A stretch of 64,000 nucleotides of DNA, taken from NCBI GenBank assembly GCA_029203105.1, contig CP119318.1, forward strand, positions 1,006,501 through 1,070,500, given 5' to 3'. The notes under the pieces are model-generated. The model saw only the letters and a program-made list of their open reading frames with translations, made no database searches and was not told where the DNA came from. This DNA is from Candidatus Kaistia colombiensis. Lineage in GTDB: Bacteria > Pseudomonadota > Alphaproteobacteria > Rhizobiales > Kaistiaceae. A program made the translations under genes and the position numbers. This document shows, in pieces, positions 47,256 through 55,437 of this stretch; the first letter of the stretch is position 1; every line of letters starts with the position of its first letter.

Positions 47256-47627
47256 ATGACACTCGCAGCGACGCTGATCCTGGTTGGCCGGGTCATTCTG
47301 GGCCTGTTTTTTATCATCGCCGGCATTCGCAATTTCAAGAATTTCGCCGGGCGCAAAACACCGGAAACCAATTATGGCTGGAAGCTGCCGATGCCGGTCA
47401 CGGCGCTCGGATTTGCGTCGCAGCTTGTCGGCGGCCTAGCCGTCACCTTCGGCGTCTTGCCGGCCTGGGGCGCGCTGCTCCTCATTCTCTTCCTGATCGG
47501 TGCCACCGTGCTCTTCCACAATCCCCTGATGTTCAAGGGGGAGGCGAAGCAGCCGCATATCTACTTCATGCTCGTCAACGGCGCGCTCATCGGCTATTGC
47601 CTGATGATCTTCGGCCTCGCGCCATAG
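47256..47627 (+). CDS. DoxX family membrane protein
   Basis: Product of 123 residues with four hydrophobic helices. The N-terminal VGRVILGLFFIIAGIRNF segment and PMPVTALGFASQLVGGLAV are typical of DoxX/DoxD-type proteins. Their role is poorly known, often linked to redox or thiol chemistry. ATG 47256 has GTGGGGGA upstream. Confidence 0.8.
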   Translation: MTLAATLILVGRVILGLFFIIAGIRNFKNFAGRKTPETNYGWKLPMPVTALGFASQLVGGLAVTFGVLPAWGALLLILFLIGATVLFHNPLMFKGEAKQPHIYFMLVNGALIGYCLMIFGLAP

Positions 47628-47749
47628 CGCGCTTGGGTCAGATCGGCGTTTCTGCGCAACGATGAATGGCTCTCGGCGCAGGGACGCGCTCCGGCGGCAG
47701 GTTTCGGGGGTGTATCCCGCGCGCGCGCCGACATTGCCGGCGCCTCTCC

Positions 47750-48094
47750 TCAGTGCGAAACCGAGCTGGAGAAGAGGTTGACGATGATGACGCCGGTGAT
47801 GATGAAGCCGAGGCCGATCAGCGCGGCCGTATCGAGCGTCTGGCGGAAGAGCACCACCCCGATCATCGAAATCAGGACGATGCCGAGCCCGCTCCAGATT
47901 GCATAGGCGATGCCGACCGGCATCGTGCGCAGCACGAAGGTCAGGAAGTAGAAGGCGGCGCCGTAGCACAGCGCCATGCCGAGGGTCGGCCACGGCCGGG
48001 TGAATTGCTGCGATTGCTGCAGCAGCGTGGTGCCGACCACTTCGAGGGCGATGGCGCCGCCGAGCGAGGCGTAGGTTGCAAGGGCCGGGTTCAT
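47750..48094 (-). CDS. Small multidrug resistance (SMR) efflux protein, EmrE-like
   Basis: Product of 114 residues with four helices. The proton- and drug-binding Glu lies in AIALEVVGTTLLQQS (residue about 18), and WSGLGIVLISMIGVV forms helix 3 with the conserved Trp-Ser-Gly. It would exchange cationic compounds for protons as a dimer. The ATG overlaps the regulator stop as ATGA, so expression is tied to the TetR gene upstream. Confidence 0.9.
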   Translation of the reverse strand: MNPALATYASLGGAIALEVVGTTLLQQSQQFTRPWPTLGMALCYGAAFYFLTFVLRTMPVGIAYAIWSGLGIVLISMIGVVLFRQTLDTAALIGLGFIITGVIIVNLFSSSVSH

Positions 48095-48663
48095 GGCTTG
48101 TCTCTCTTCACGGTCATCTGGACCAGGGTTTCGCGCAACTGCTCGCGGTCCATCCGCAGCGCGACGTCGACATCGGTGATGTCGGCCAGCCAGACGCCGT
48201 CCGCCGCGTAGCGGACGATCTCCAGTGTCGGCTCGGAGTCGGTATCGGCGTGCCGCTGCAGTCGTCCGCGCAGCCAGTCGGACCACAGCTTGCGCAGGTT
48301 CGCATCGACCATCATGGAGATCGAGAGCGCCCCCCAAGGGCTGGGCGCCTTCGATTCGATCAGCCGCAGCGCCGAGACGACATAGGCGCGGGTGAAACGA
48401 CCATGCGCGACCGCATCCCTTTGCATGAGCGCATCGATCTCCTCGTCCAGCGCCCGGAGTAGATCGTCGAACACCCCTTCGATCAACTTCTCCTTGCTGG
48501 GGAAGTGATGGAACAGCCCGCCCTTGGTGACATGGGCGGCGTCGGCGACGGCCTGGATGGTGAGCGCAGAAAGGCCGACCTCGACGGCGAGCTTGGCCGC
48601 GCAGTCGAGTAGGGTTCGCCGAACCTGTTCCGGCTGCTTCTTGCGTTCGTGCGCTCTGGCCAT
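48091..48663 (-). CDS. TetR family regulator of the SMR efflux gene
   Basis: Product of 190 residues. The N-terminal HTH is clear (LTIQAVADAAHVTKGGLFHHF, then PSKEKLIEGV). The C-terminal ligand domain is of the TetR_C-type that follows FHHFPSK regulators. ATG 48663 is next to the palindrome at 48672-48689, which suggests autoregulation; the efflux gene is coupled behind it. Confidence 0.9.
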   Translation of the reverse strand: MARAHERKKQPEQVRRTLLDCAAKLAVEVGLSALTIQAVADAAHVTKGGLFHHFPSKEKLIEGVFDDLLRALDEEIDALMQRDAVAHGRFTRAYVVSALRLIESKAPSPWGALSISMMVDANLRKLWSDWLRGRLQRHADTDSEPTLEIVRYAADGVWLADITDVDVALRMDREQLRETLVQMTVKRDKP

Positions 48664-48671
48664 GCTTAAAC

Positions 48672-48689
48672 ATACCGCATGGTCGGTAT
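48672..48689. promoter_or_regulatory. Operator palindrome for the TetR-SMR pair
   Basis: ATACCG and CGGTAT are exact inverted repeats six bases apart, eight bases upstream of the regulator's ATG. The length and spacing are typical for a TetR dimer site, and its place over the promoter/leader fits self-repression. Confidence 0.75.
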
Positions 48690-48747
48690 TTTTCAAGTTT
48701 GATTGCGGATGGATGCGTGGCCGATGCGCGCCGACCAGCCAGAAAAC

Positions 48748-48782
48748 AAAGCCCCGGCCGGGAGGTCCGGGCCGGGGCTTTG
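48748..48782 (-). terminator. Terminator after the DUF2165 gene
   Basis: AAAGCCCCGGCC and GGCCGGGGCTTT form a 12-bp stem with a ten-base loop; on the minus strand a TTTGTTTT tail follows. It lies 32 bases after the DUF2165 stop and shields the TetR promoter. Confidence 0.85.
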
Positions 48783-48813
48783 CTTGTCCGATGCGGCGGG
48801 GTGCCGCGTGAGA

Positions 48814-49314
48814 TCAGTCGTTGAGCTCGGTGTCGGGCTGCGACACGAAGATCAGCACGGCGATGATGGTGATGAAGAAGCGGAACGCCGATTCGATGCC
48901 GTTCCAGGTCTGAGACATCCACATGCCGAACCACTCGCCGCCGACCGAAAGGAAGGCGACCTGCCAGACGAGGAAGCCGAAGGCGAGGCCGCCAATGGCC
49001 CATTTCTTCGAGCGGTTGAAAGTGCGTGCGTCGGCGCCGAGGCGGCCGAGCATGGCAAAGGCGCCGATCCAGCACAGGATCGCGGTCAGCGTCTCCGCCG
49101 CGATGATCAGGATGTAGAAGGCATGGTGCAGGGTCGGGTTGGCGATGGCGCGGTAGTGAATGGTGGCGTTCGGGAAGATCGTGTCCATCAGAAGCACGTG
49201 CCGCACGAACTCGAAGTTCGAGCCATAGTCGGTGATGTTGCCGAAGGCGACGAGCGTGGCAAAAAATGCGATGGATGCGACAAGCGCAGTCTTGCTGATA
49301 CGTGTGATTTGCAT
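48814..49314 (-). CDS. DUF2165 family small integral membrane protein
   Basis: Product of 166 residues with four hydrophobic helices. The family pattern is present: FGNITDYGSNFEFVRHVLLMDT near residue 25, a helix AFYILIIAAETLTAILCWIGA and WFGMWMSQTWNG. Function is unknown. ATG 49314 has AGGAAG upstream; a longer start at 49341 is less likely. Confidence 0.85.
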   Translation of the reverse strand: MQITRISKTALVASIAFFATLVAFGNITDYGSNFEFVRHVLLMDTIFPNATIHYRAIANPTLHHAFYILIIAAETLTAILCWIGAFAMLGRLGADARTFNRSKKWAIGGLAFGFLVWQVAFLSVGGEWFGMWMSQTWNGIESAFRFFITIIAVLIFVSQPDTELND

Positions 49315-49474
49315 GGGGCTTCCTCTTTGCTGTGAACCCAAAGCGATACGCCAAAGCTTCTACGGACAAGTAAATGCCGTTTGGTCATCCTATCATCAAT
49401 GACGGCGTTGTTTCATCGCTCTGGAGTCGAGGTGCCGGCGGATATGCCATGCCTCGGTTTGCGGGGTGAACAGC

Positions 49475-50196
49475 CTAGCGATAACCGGTCGCGTCGGCCG
49501 GTCTGGCCGCCTCCTGCACTTCGACCAGATAGCGCCAGGCGTCCGGCTGCGAGCCGTCGAGATCGGTGAAGCCGTAGGCTTGCGCCAGTCCGCCGCTGGA
49601 AAGCGACTGGCCGTTCCAGCGGGCGCGGTCGGGGTCGGCGGCCAAGGCCGCGACGGCGCGCCCGACGAAGCGCGGCGTTTCCGAAATGACGAAGTGCGGC
49701 TCGGTCGCGATGGCGTCGCGCCAATTGTCCTCGCGGACGCCAAACGCCTCCAGCATCATCTCCGAGCGCAGCCAGCCGGGTGTCAGCGACATCGAGGTGG
49801 CGTCATGCGGTCCCAGATCCTTCGCATGCGCCCAGCCCATGCGGTTCACCGCCGTCTTGGCGAGATCGTAGAAGGGCGACAGCCGGTAATGCGTCGCATT
49901 GTAGTCGGCGGTACCGTCGGTCACCTCCACCAGCAGCCCGCCCGGATTGGCGATCAGCAGCGGCAGCGCGAAATGCGCGGTGATCAGATGCGTGTCGATG
50001 CCGAGCCGAAGCAGGCGCAAGCCGTTTTCAAGATCGTGCTCCCAGACCGGCTTGTTCCATTCGAACAATTTTTCGCCGCCCCAGATGTCGTTGACGAGGA
50101 TATCCAGCCGGCCTTCTTCCGCGCGGATGCGCCCGACCAGCGTGCGGACCGCATCGGGGTCGAGGTGATCGGTCGGTACGGCGATGCCGGACGAGA
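49475..50196 (-). pseudogene. Short-chain dehydrogenase fragment lacking the N-terminal NAD-binding end
   Basis: The readable part starts near SGIAVPTDHLD and continues RLDILVNDIWGG, HFALPLLI, LVEVTDG, then Tyr/Lys in FYDLAKTAVNRMGWAH, LTPGWLRSEMM and a SGGLAQAYGFTDLDG end. This is a member of the SDR subfamily with NDIWGG. The first 60 or so residues, including the TGxxxGIG nucleotide loop, are missing, and no start codon precedes the homologous part. The missing end lies exactly where a divergent TetR gene begins, so a deletion joined them or the assembly is wrong there. Confidence 0.7.
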
Positions 50197-50744
50197 CCGT
50201 GCTGGAGGCGGCGTTGACGCTGATTCATGAGCGGGGTCCCGAGGCGCTGACCTTCGAAAACCTCGCCCGCGCCTCCGGGCTTGCCGGCTCGACGCTGGTG
50301 CAGCGTTTCGGCAGCAAGGCGGCGCTGAAGCAGGCCGCGCTGCTGCATGCCTGGGACGGCTTGGACGCCCGGACCGCCGCTCTCGCCGTCACCGTGCCCC
50401 GAAGCCCGGCCGGGGCGATCCAGCTGCTGGTTGGACTTTCCGATTATGGCGAGGTCGAAGCCTATGCCGAGGGCCTGCTGGTGCTGCGCGAGGATCTGCG
50501 CGACCCGCAGCTGCGGGCGCGTGGCGCGCGCTGGAAGGCGGAACTCGCCGGGGCGCTCGACGCCTGCTTCGCGACGACGCCGCACGCGCCCGCCGATATC
50601 GGCCTGCTGATGGCGGCGCAATGGCAGGGTTCGCTGCTCTGGTGGAGCTTCGATCCGCAAGGCGACGTGGCCGAGCATGTCCAGCGCGGTCTGGTCCGCT
50701 TTGTCGCCGTGCTGCTGGCGTCGGGGCCAACGCCATTGCCCTGA
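50184..50744 (+). CDS. TetR family regulator
   Basis: Product of 186 residues as drawn. The N-terminal HTH (ALTFENLARASGLAGSTLVQRF, then GSKAALKQAALL) is complete. ATG 50184 lies at the very edge of the truncated SDR; if a deletion occurred, the native start and promoter may be lost. Regulators of this sort are often divergent from the SDR type found here. No palindrome remains between the genes. Confidence 0.75.
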   Translation: MPDETVLEAALTLIHERGPEALTFENLARASGLAGSTLVQRFGSKAALKQAALLHAWDGLDARTAALAVTVPRSPAGAIQLLVGLSDYGEVEAYAEGLLVLREDLRDPQLRARGARWKAELAGALDACFATTPHAPADIGLLMAAQWQGSLLWWSFDPQGDVAEHVQRGLVRFVAVLLASGPTPLP

Positions 50745-50952
50745 TGCCGCGTCGCGGTGCAAATCCGGCCGGAGGCGGCGCGATTGGCCGTGAAGTCATG
50801 GCGCTCGGCCTTGGCCGATGGCAGGTTGTCCCGATCGAACAGCGCACCTGATTCCAGATGGAGCGGGGCGTGGTGAAAATCGGTCGGCGGCCGGCGGCAG
50901 GAGAAGGCCCGAGCCGTTCGAATGACGAAATGAGCGAAAGGGAGCGACAAGA

Positions 50953-51747
50953 ATGGCGGAATTGGCAGGCAAGGTGGCGATCGTGACGGGCGGCGCCACC
51001 GGCATCGGCTTTGGCGGGGCGCAGGCGCTGGCCGGCGAGGGCGCGACGATCGTGCTGTTCGGACTCGACAAGGCGGCGCTGGACAAGGCGGTGGCTAAGC
51101 TCGCTGCCGGCGGCGCCACGGCGCATGGCATCGTCGGCGATGTTTCGAGCGACGCGTCTGTCTCGGCCATGGTGGCGGAGACGGCGGAAAAATTCGGTCG
51201 CATCGACATCATCGTCAACAGCGCGGCGATCCAGCCCTATGGCACCGTCGAGACGATGGCCGAGGCCGATTGGGACCGCGTGCTCGGCGTCAATCTGAAG
51301 GGTACCTATCTGACCGCCCATCACGCGATTCCCGTGATGCGCAAGAACGGCGGCGGCGCCATCGTCAACATCGCCTCGGTGCAGGGCATTGCCTGCCAGA
51401 CCAATGTCGCCGCCTATGTCGCCTCGAAGGGCGGCCTGCTGGCGTTGACCCGCGCCATGGCGCTCGACCACGCCAAGGACGGCATCCGTGTCAACGCGGT
51501 CTGCCCCGGCTCGATCGACACGCCGATGCTGCGCTTCGCCGCGAGCGAGAATCTCGACGGCAAGACCGAGGATGAGGTGATCGCGTTGTGGGGCGCGGCG
51601 CATCCGATCGGCCGGGTCGGCCGGATCGAGGATGTCGGCGCAATGATCGCCTTCCTGGCCGGTCCGCGCGCCGCCTTCTGCACCGGCGGCGAATACAAGG
51701 TCGATGGCGGCCTGCTGGCGAAGATCGGCGTCGTCCTGCCGGATTGA
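50953..51747 (+). CDS. Short-chain dehydrogenase/reductase
   Basis: Product of 264 residues. Classical SDR motifs: TGGATGIGFGGA (nucleotide loop), NSAAIQPYG (NAG-type), Ser in NIASVQG, YVASKGG (Tyr-x-x-x-Lys) and CPGSIDTPML. An acid residue after the second strand (FGLDKAAL) suggests NAD preference. Substrate unknown. GAAAGGGAG precedes the ATG. Confidence 0.9.
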   Translation: MAELAGKVAIVTGGATGIGFGGAQALAGEGATIVLFGLDKAALDKAVAKLAAGGATAHGIVGDVSSDASVSAMVAETAEKFGRIDIIVNSAAIQPYGTVETMAEADWDRVLGVNLKGTYLTAHHAIPVMRKNGGGAIVNIASVQGIACQTNVAAYVASKGGLLALTRAMALDHAKDGIRVNAVCPGSIDTPMLRFAASENLDGKTEDEVIALWGAAHPIGRVGRIEDVGAMIAFLAGPRAAFCTGGEYKVDGGLLAKIGVVLPD

Positions 51748-51771
51748 GGCCAGCCGATGCCGGGCACTTTC

Positions 51772-51800
51772 TTTCACCTCTCCCGCCGGGAGGGGTGAAA
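51772..51800. repeat. Miniature TTCACCTCTCCC/GGGAGGGGTGAA element
   Basis: A 29-bp hairpin made of the same ends as the 127-bp element at 33718-33844 with almost nothing between them. It lies 24 bases after the SDR stop and may act as its terminator, though no T run follows. Confidence 0.6.
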
Positions 51801-51848
51801 GGAAGGAGATTCGAACAGTGAAAATCAGTCCGGCTGTTTCCAAAAACA

Positions 51849-51881
51849 AAAGGCCCCCGGCGAGGATCGTCGGGGGCCTTT
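51849..51881 (-). terminator. Terminator of the 64-residue protein gene
   Basis: AAAGGCCCCCG and CGGGGGCCTTT form an 11-bp stem with an 11-base loop; on the minus strand it is followed by TGTTTTTG. It lies 25 bases after the small gene's stop. Confidence 0.85.
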
Positions 51882-51905
51882 GTTATTTGCGAAGCCTTGG
51901 CTCGC

Positions 51906-52100
51906 TTACTCGGCGTCGGCGCGCAGCAGGCTCATGCCTTCGTCGGTCAGCACGTAGCCGGCGACGCGCGTCTTGACGAGGCCGAGCTCGATCAGCTTCT
52001 GCACGGCCTTGCCGTTGAGGCCGACATAGGGGCCGGGACGCGAGACGCGGGCGAGCGTCTTCAGCTCGATTTGGGAAAGGTCGGTCTTGGAAACGGCCAT
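51906..52100 (-). CDS. Small winged-helix-like protein of unknown function
   Basis: Product of 64 residues. The pattern KTLARVSRPGPY, AVQKLIELGLVKTRVAGYVLTDEG looks like a recognition helix followed by a wing, as in small MarR- or ArsR-like folds, but no family is certain. AAGAGGA stands eight bases before the ATG, and a strong terminator follows, both supporting a real gene. Confidence 0.7.
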   Translation of the reverse strand: MAVSKTDLSQIELKTLARVSRPGPYVGLNGKAVQKLIELGLVKTRVAGYVLTDEGMSLLRADAE

Positions 52101-52272
52101 GGCGCTGATCCTCTTGAGGTTTGGCCGCGGACAATAGCGATTCTCGCGCCGAAGGCCAGCGCCGCGCCGGGAAATCGGCGCCGCGCGGTCTCTGCGCCGC
52201 GATCCCGCGGCCTAGGAAACGTCAGATCGCCCGCTCCCGCAAGCGGGATGGGGCGAAAGGCCTGGCAGCGGA

Positions 52273-54321
52273 TTACTCGGCCGCTTCGAGGAGGCCGCGC
52301 TTCTTCAACAGCGCCGAGGGCTCCGGGTCGCGGCCGCGGAAGGCGCGATAGGCCTCTTCCGGCTCGCGGCGATTGCCGGCCGAATAGACGTATTCCTTCA
52401 GCTTCGCCGCCACTGTCGGTGCGAAAAGATCGCCCGCCTCCTCAAACGCGCCAAAACCGTCGGCGTCGAGCACTTCCGACCAGAGGTAGGAGTAGTAGGC
52501 CGAGGAGTAGCCGTCGCCGGCGAAGACATGCTGGAAATGCGGCGAGCGGTGCCGCATCACCATCGCCTCCGGCATGCCGATGTCGTCCAGCACCTTCTGC
52601 TCGAAGGCGGGCGCGTCGAGCCCGTCTGTATTGCCGAGCAGGTGGAGTTCGAGATCGACCAATGCAGACGAGACATATTCGACCGTGGCGAAGCCCTGGT
52701 TGAAGGTGCGGCTCGCCATGAGTCGCTCGATCAAGGCCTTCGGCATCGGTTCGCCGGTCTTGTAGTGCAGCGCAAAGCGCTCCAGCACTTCCGGCTGCTC
52801 GAACCAGTGTTCATAGAGCTGCGACGGGAACTCGACGAAGTCGCGCGCGACATTGGTGCCGGCGATGCGCGGATAGGTGACGTCGGAGAGCAGGCCGTGC
52901 AGACCGTGGCCGAACTCGTGGAACAGCGTGCGGGCATCGTCGAAGGAGAGCAGCGTCGGCTGGCCCTCGGCGCCCTTGGCGAAGTTCATCACATTGACGA
53001 TGATCGGCCGGATGTCGCCGGCGAGCTTTTCCTGGCCGCGATAGTCGCTCATCCAGGCGCCGGAGCGCTTCGAGGCGCGGGCGAAATAGTCGCCGAGGAA
53101 CAGCCCGACCGGCTTGCCGTCACGATCCTTGACCTCGAAGGCACGGACGTCCGGATGATAGACCGGCACGTCGAAGCGTTCGGCGAAGGTGACGCCGAAC
53201 AGGCGGGTCGCGGTGTCGAAGGCCGCCTCGACGATCTTGTCGAGCTGCAGGTAGGGCTTCAGCTGGCTCTCGTCTAGATCGAACTCGGCCTTGCGGCGCT
53301 TCTCGGAATAGTAGCGCCAGTCCCAGGCGGCGATGTCGAAATTGCCGCCTTCGGCCTGTGCCAGCGTCTGCAACGCCTCGCGCTCGGCGATCGCCTGGGC
53401 GCGCGCCGGCTTCCAGACCGACTTGAGTAGGCCCATCGCCGCTTCCGGCGTCTTGGCCATCGAATCGTCGAGGCGGAAATGCGCGAAAGATGGGAAGCTG
53501 AGCAGCTTCGCCCGTTCGGCGCGCAGCTTCACCGTCTCGGCGATGATGGCGCGGTTATCGGTCTTGCCGGCCTCGCCGCGCGCGATCCAGGCGGCAAACG
53601 CCTTTTCGCGCAGGTCGCGCCGGGCGGAAAACTGCAGGAACGGCTCGATCGACGAGCGCGACAGCGTGATGACATGCTTGCCGTCGAGGCCGCGATCCTT
53701 GGCGGCCTGGGCTGCCGCATCGCGCAGGAAATCGGGCAGGCCCGCCAGGTCTTCCTCGCCTTCCAGCGTCAGGCTCCAGCTCTTTTCGTCGGCCAGCACG
53801 TTCTGGCCGAAATTGGTGCCGAGCGTCGCCAGCCGTTCGGCGATCGCGCCAAGCCGGGTCTTCGCTTCCGGCGGCAGGCCGGCACCGGCGCGGACGAAGG
53901 AGGTATGATAGCGCTCGAGCACGCGCGCTTGCTCGGCGTCGAGCCCGGCATTGCCTGCCTTGAACAGCGTGTCGATGCGCTCGAACAGTTTGGCATTCTG
54001 GTAGATGCCGTTGCTGTGGCGCGCCAGCACCGGGGCGAGATCGAGCTCGATGGTTTCAAGCTCGTCATTGGTATGGGCGCCGGTCAGGTTGAAGAAGACG
54101 TTGGCGACCCGGTCGAGCGAACGGCCGGCCCGTTCCATCGCGGCAATGGTGTTGTCGAAGCTGGGCGCCTCGGCATTGTCGGCAATCGCCGCGATCTCGG
54201 CCTCATGCTCGGCGATCGCCGCCTGGAAGGCGGGCGTATAGTGGGCGGGTTCGATGGAGGCGAAGGGCGGGACGTCGAACGGCGTATTCCAGGGCGCGAG
54301 AAGCGGATTTTCGGCAGTCAT
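52273..54321 (-). CDS. M3 family oligopeptidase (oligopeptidase A/Dcp type)
   Basis: Product of 682 residues, a cytosolic zinc peptidase for short peptides. The active site is LFHEFGHGLHGLLS (about residue 470) with the downstream ligand Glu in FVEFPSQLYEHW. Full length for PrlC/Dcp proteins. ATG 54321 is chosen, since the 14 residues before it are unlike the family. It may degrade peptides brought in by importers such as the yej system. Confidence 0.92.
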   Translation of the reverse strand: MTAENPLLAPWNTPFDVPPFASIEPAHYTPAFQAAIAEHEAEIAAIADNAEAPSFDNTIAAMERAGRSLDRVANVFFNLTGAHTNDELETIELDLAPVLARHSNGIYQNAKLFERIDTLFKAGNAGLDAEQARVLERYHTSFVRAGAGLPPEAKTRLGAIAERLATLGTNFGQNVLADEKSWSLTLEGEEDLAGLPDFLRDAAAQAAKDRGLDGKHVITLSRSSIEPFLQFSARRDLREKAFAAWIARGEAGKTDNRAIIAETVKLRAERAKLLSFPSFAHFRLDDSMAKTPEAAMGLLKSVWKPARAQAIAEREALQTLAQAEGGNFDIAAWDWRYYSEKRRKAEFDLDESQLKPYLQLDKIVEAAFDTATRLFGVTFAERFDVPVYHPDVRAFEVKDRDGKPVGLFLGDYFARASKRSGAWMSDYRGQEKLAGDIRPIIVNVMNFAKGAEGQPTLLSFDDARTLFHEFGHGLHGLLSDVTYPRIAGTNVARDFVEFPSQLYEHWFEQPEVLERFALHYKTGEPMPKALIERLMASRTFNQGFATVEYVSSALVDLELHLLGNTDGLDAPAFEQKVLDDIGMPEAMVMRHRSPHFQHVFAGDGYSSAYYSYLWSEVLDADGFGAFEEAGDLFAPTVAAKLKEYVYSAGNRREPEEAYRAFRGRDPEPSALLKKRGLLEAAE

Positions 54322-54446
54322 GCGGGCCTCTGTCAGAATGAGCTGGCCCAGACATGGAGCCATCGGCCGCGCGGTTCAAGCTTAATGCCGGCTTCATTCC
54401 TCTCTATAGGAGAGAGATCAACCTTTTGTCCGATTCGAGTTTCGCC

Positions 54447-55382
54447 ATGTCTGCCTCCGCTTTGCCCCGCCCTCGCATGCTCGTCATCGGCGACGTGATG
54501 ACCGATGTCATCGTGCGACCGGACGGACCGCTGGTTGTCGGCTCCGACCGGCGCGCCAAGATCGGCCTCTATCCGGGCGGGTCTGGCTGCAACCAGGCGG
54601 CCTGGTTGGCGCATTTCGGCATTCCGGTGGCGTTCGCCGGCCGGGTTGGCCGCCGCGACCTGGCCGAACAGGAACAGGCGCTGCGCGATGCCGGCGTGGT
54701 GCCGGTGCTTTCGGCCGATGACGAGCGCACGACCGGCATGCTGATCGCCATCCTCTCGGACAATGCCGAGCGCAGCTTCCTGACCGATCGTGGCGCCAAT
54801 GATGGGCTTTGCGCCGAGGACCTGCCGTTCTCGATGCTGAACCAGCTCGATCTGGTGCATGTCTCCGGCTATGCGCTGTTCACGCCCGGCCCCCGCGCCG
54901 CGGTGATGGCGCTGATGGCGGTGGCGCGGGCGCGCGGCATCACGGTGACGGTCGATCCGGCCTCCGTCGGCTTCCTGGAGGAGGTCGGGCCGGCGAATTT
55001 CCTCGGCTGGACCAGCGATGCCTCGATCATCTTCCCGAATGCCGAGGAGGCCGCCTGCCTCACCGGCACCCGCGACGCGGCCGAACAGATCCGCTTCCTG
55101 ACCGCGCGCTATGATCTCGCCGTCATCAAGCGCGGCGCCGAGGGCGCCGAGGCGGCCAGTCGGTCGGTTCGCCTCAAGGCGGCGGCGCCGAAGGTCGAGG
55201 TCGCCGACACCACTGGGGCCGGCGACGCGTTTCTTGCCGGCTTCCTGGCGGCGCGTCTGGCCGGCCAGGCGATCGACGTCTGCCTCCATCGCGGCGTCGA
55301 AGCCGGAGCCCAGGCGACGACCGTGCTCGGCGGTCGCCCCACCGTCGGCCACCCGCTGCCGCGCGTCTGGGGCGAGGTGTAG
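54447..55382 (+). CDS. PfkB family carbohydrate/nucleoside kinase
   Basis: Product of 311 residues. PfkB signatures: the N-terminal GGSGCNQAAWLAHFG and the C-terminal DTTGAGDAFLAGF with catalytic Asp. These enzymes phosphorylate sugars such as ribose, 2-keto-3-deoxygluconate or pseudouridine. It faces the deo-like operon, so a pentose or nucleoside is plausible but not shown. ATG 54447 is chosen; a TTG at 54426 is in frame. Confidence 0.88.
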   Translation: MSASALPRPRMLVIGDVMTDVIVRPDGPLVVGSDRRAKIGLYPGGSGCNQAAWLAHFGIPVAFAGRVGRRDLAEQEQALRDAGVVPVLSADDERTTGMLIAILSDNAERSFLTDRGANDGLCAEDLPFSMLNQLDLVHVSGYALFTPGPRAAVMALMAVARARGITVTVDPASVGFLEEVGPANFLGWTSDASIIFPNAEEAACLTGTRDAAEQIRFLTARYDLAVIKRGAEGAEAASRSVRLKAAAPKVEVADTTGAGDAFLAGFLAARLAGQAIDVCLHRGVEAGAQATTVLGGRPTVGHPLPRVWGEV

Positions 55383-55437
55383 CGCCTTCTTGCGGGATTT
55401 GATGCAGGCGGACCGCGGTGCGCCTGCATCAATGCGC

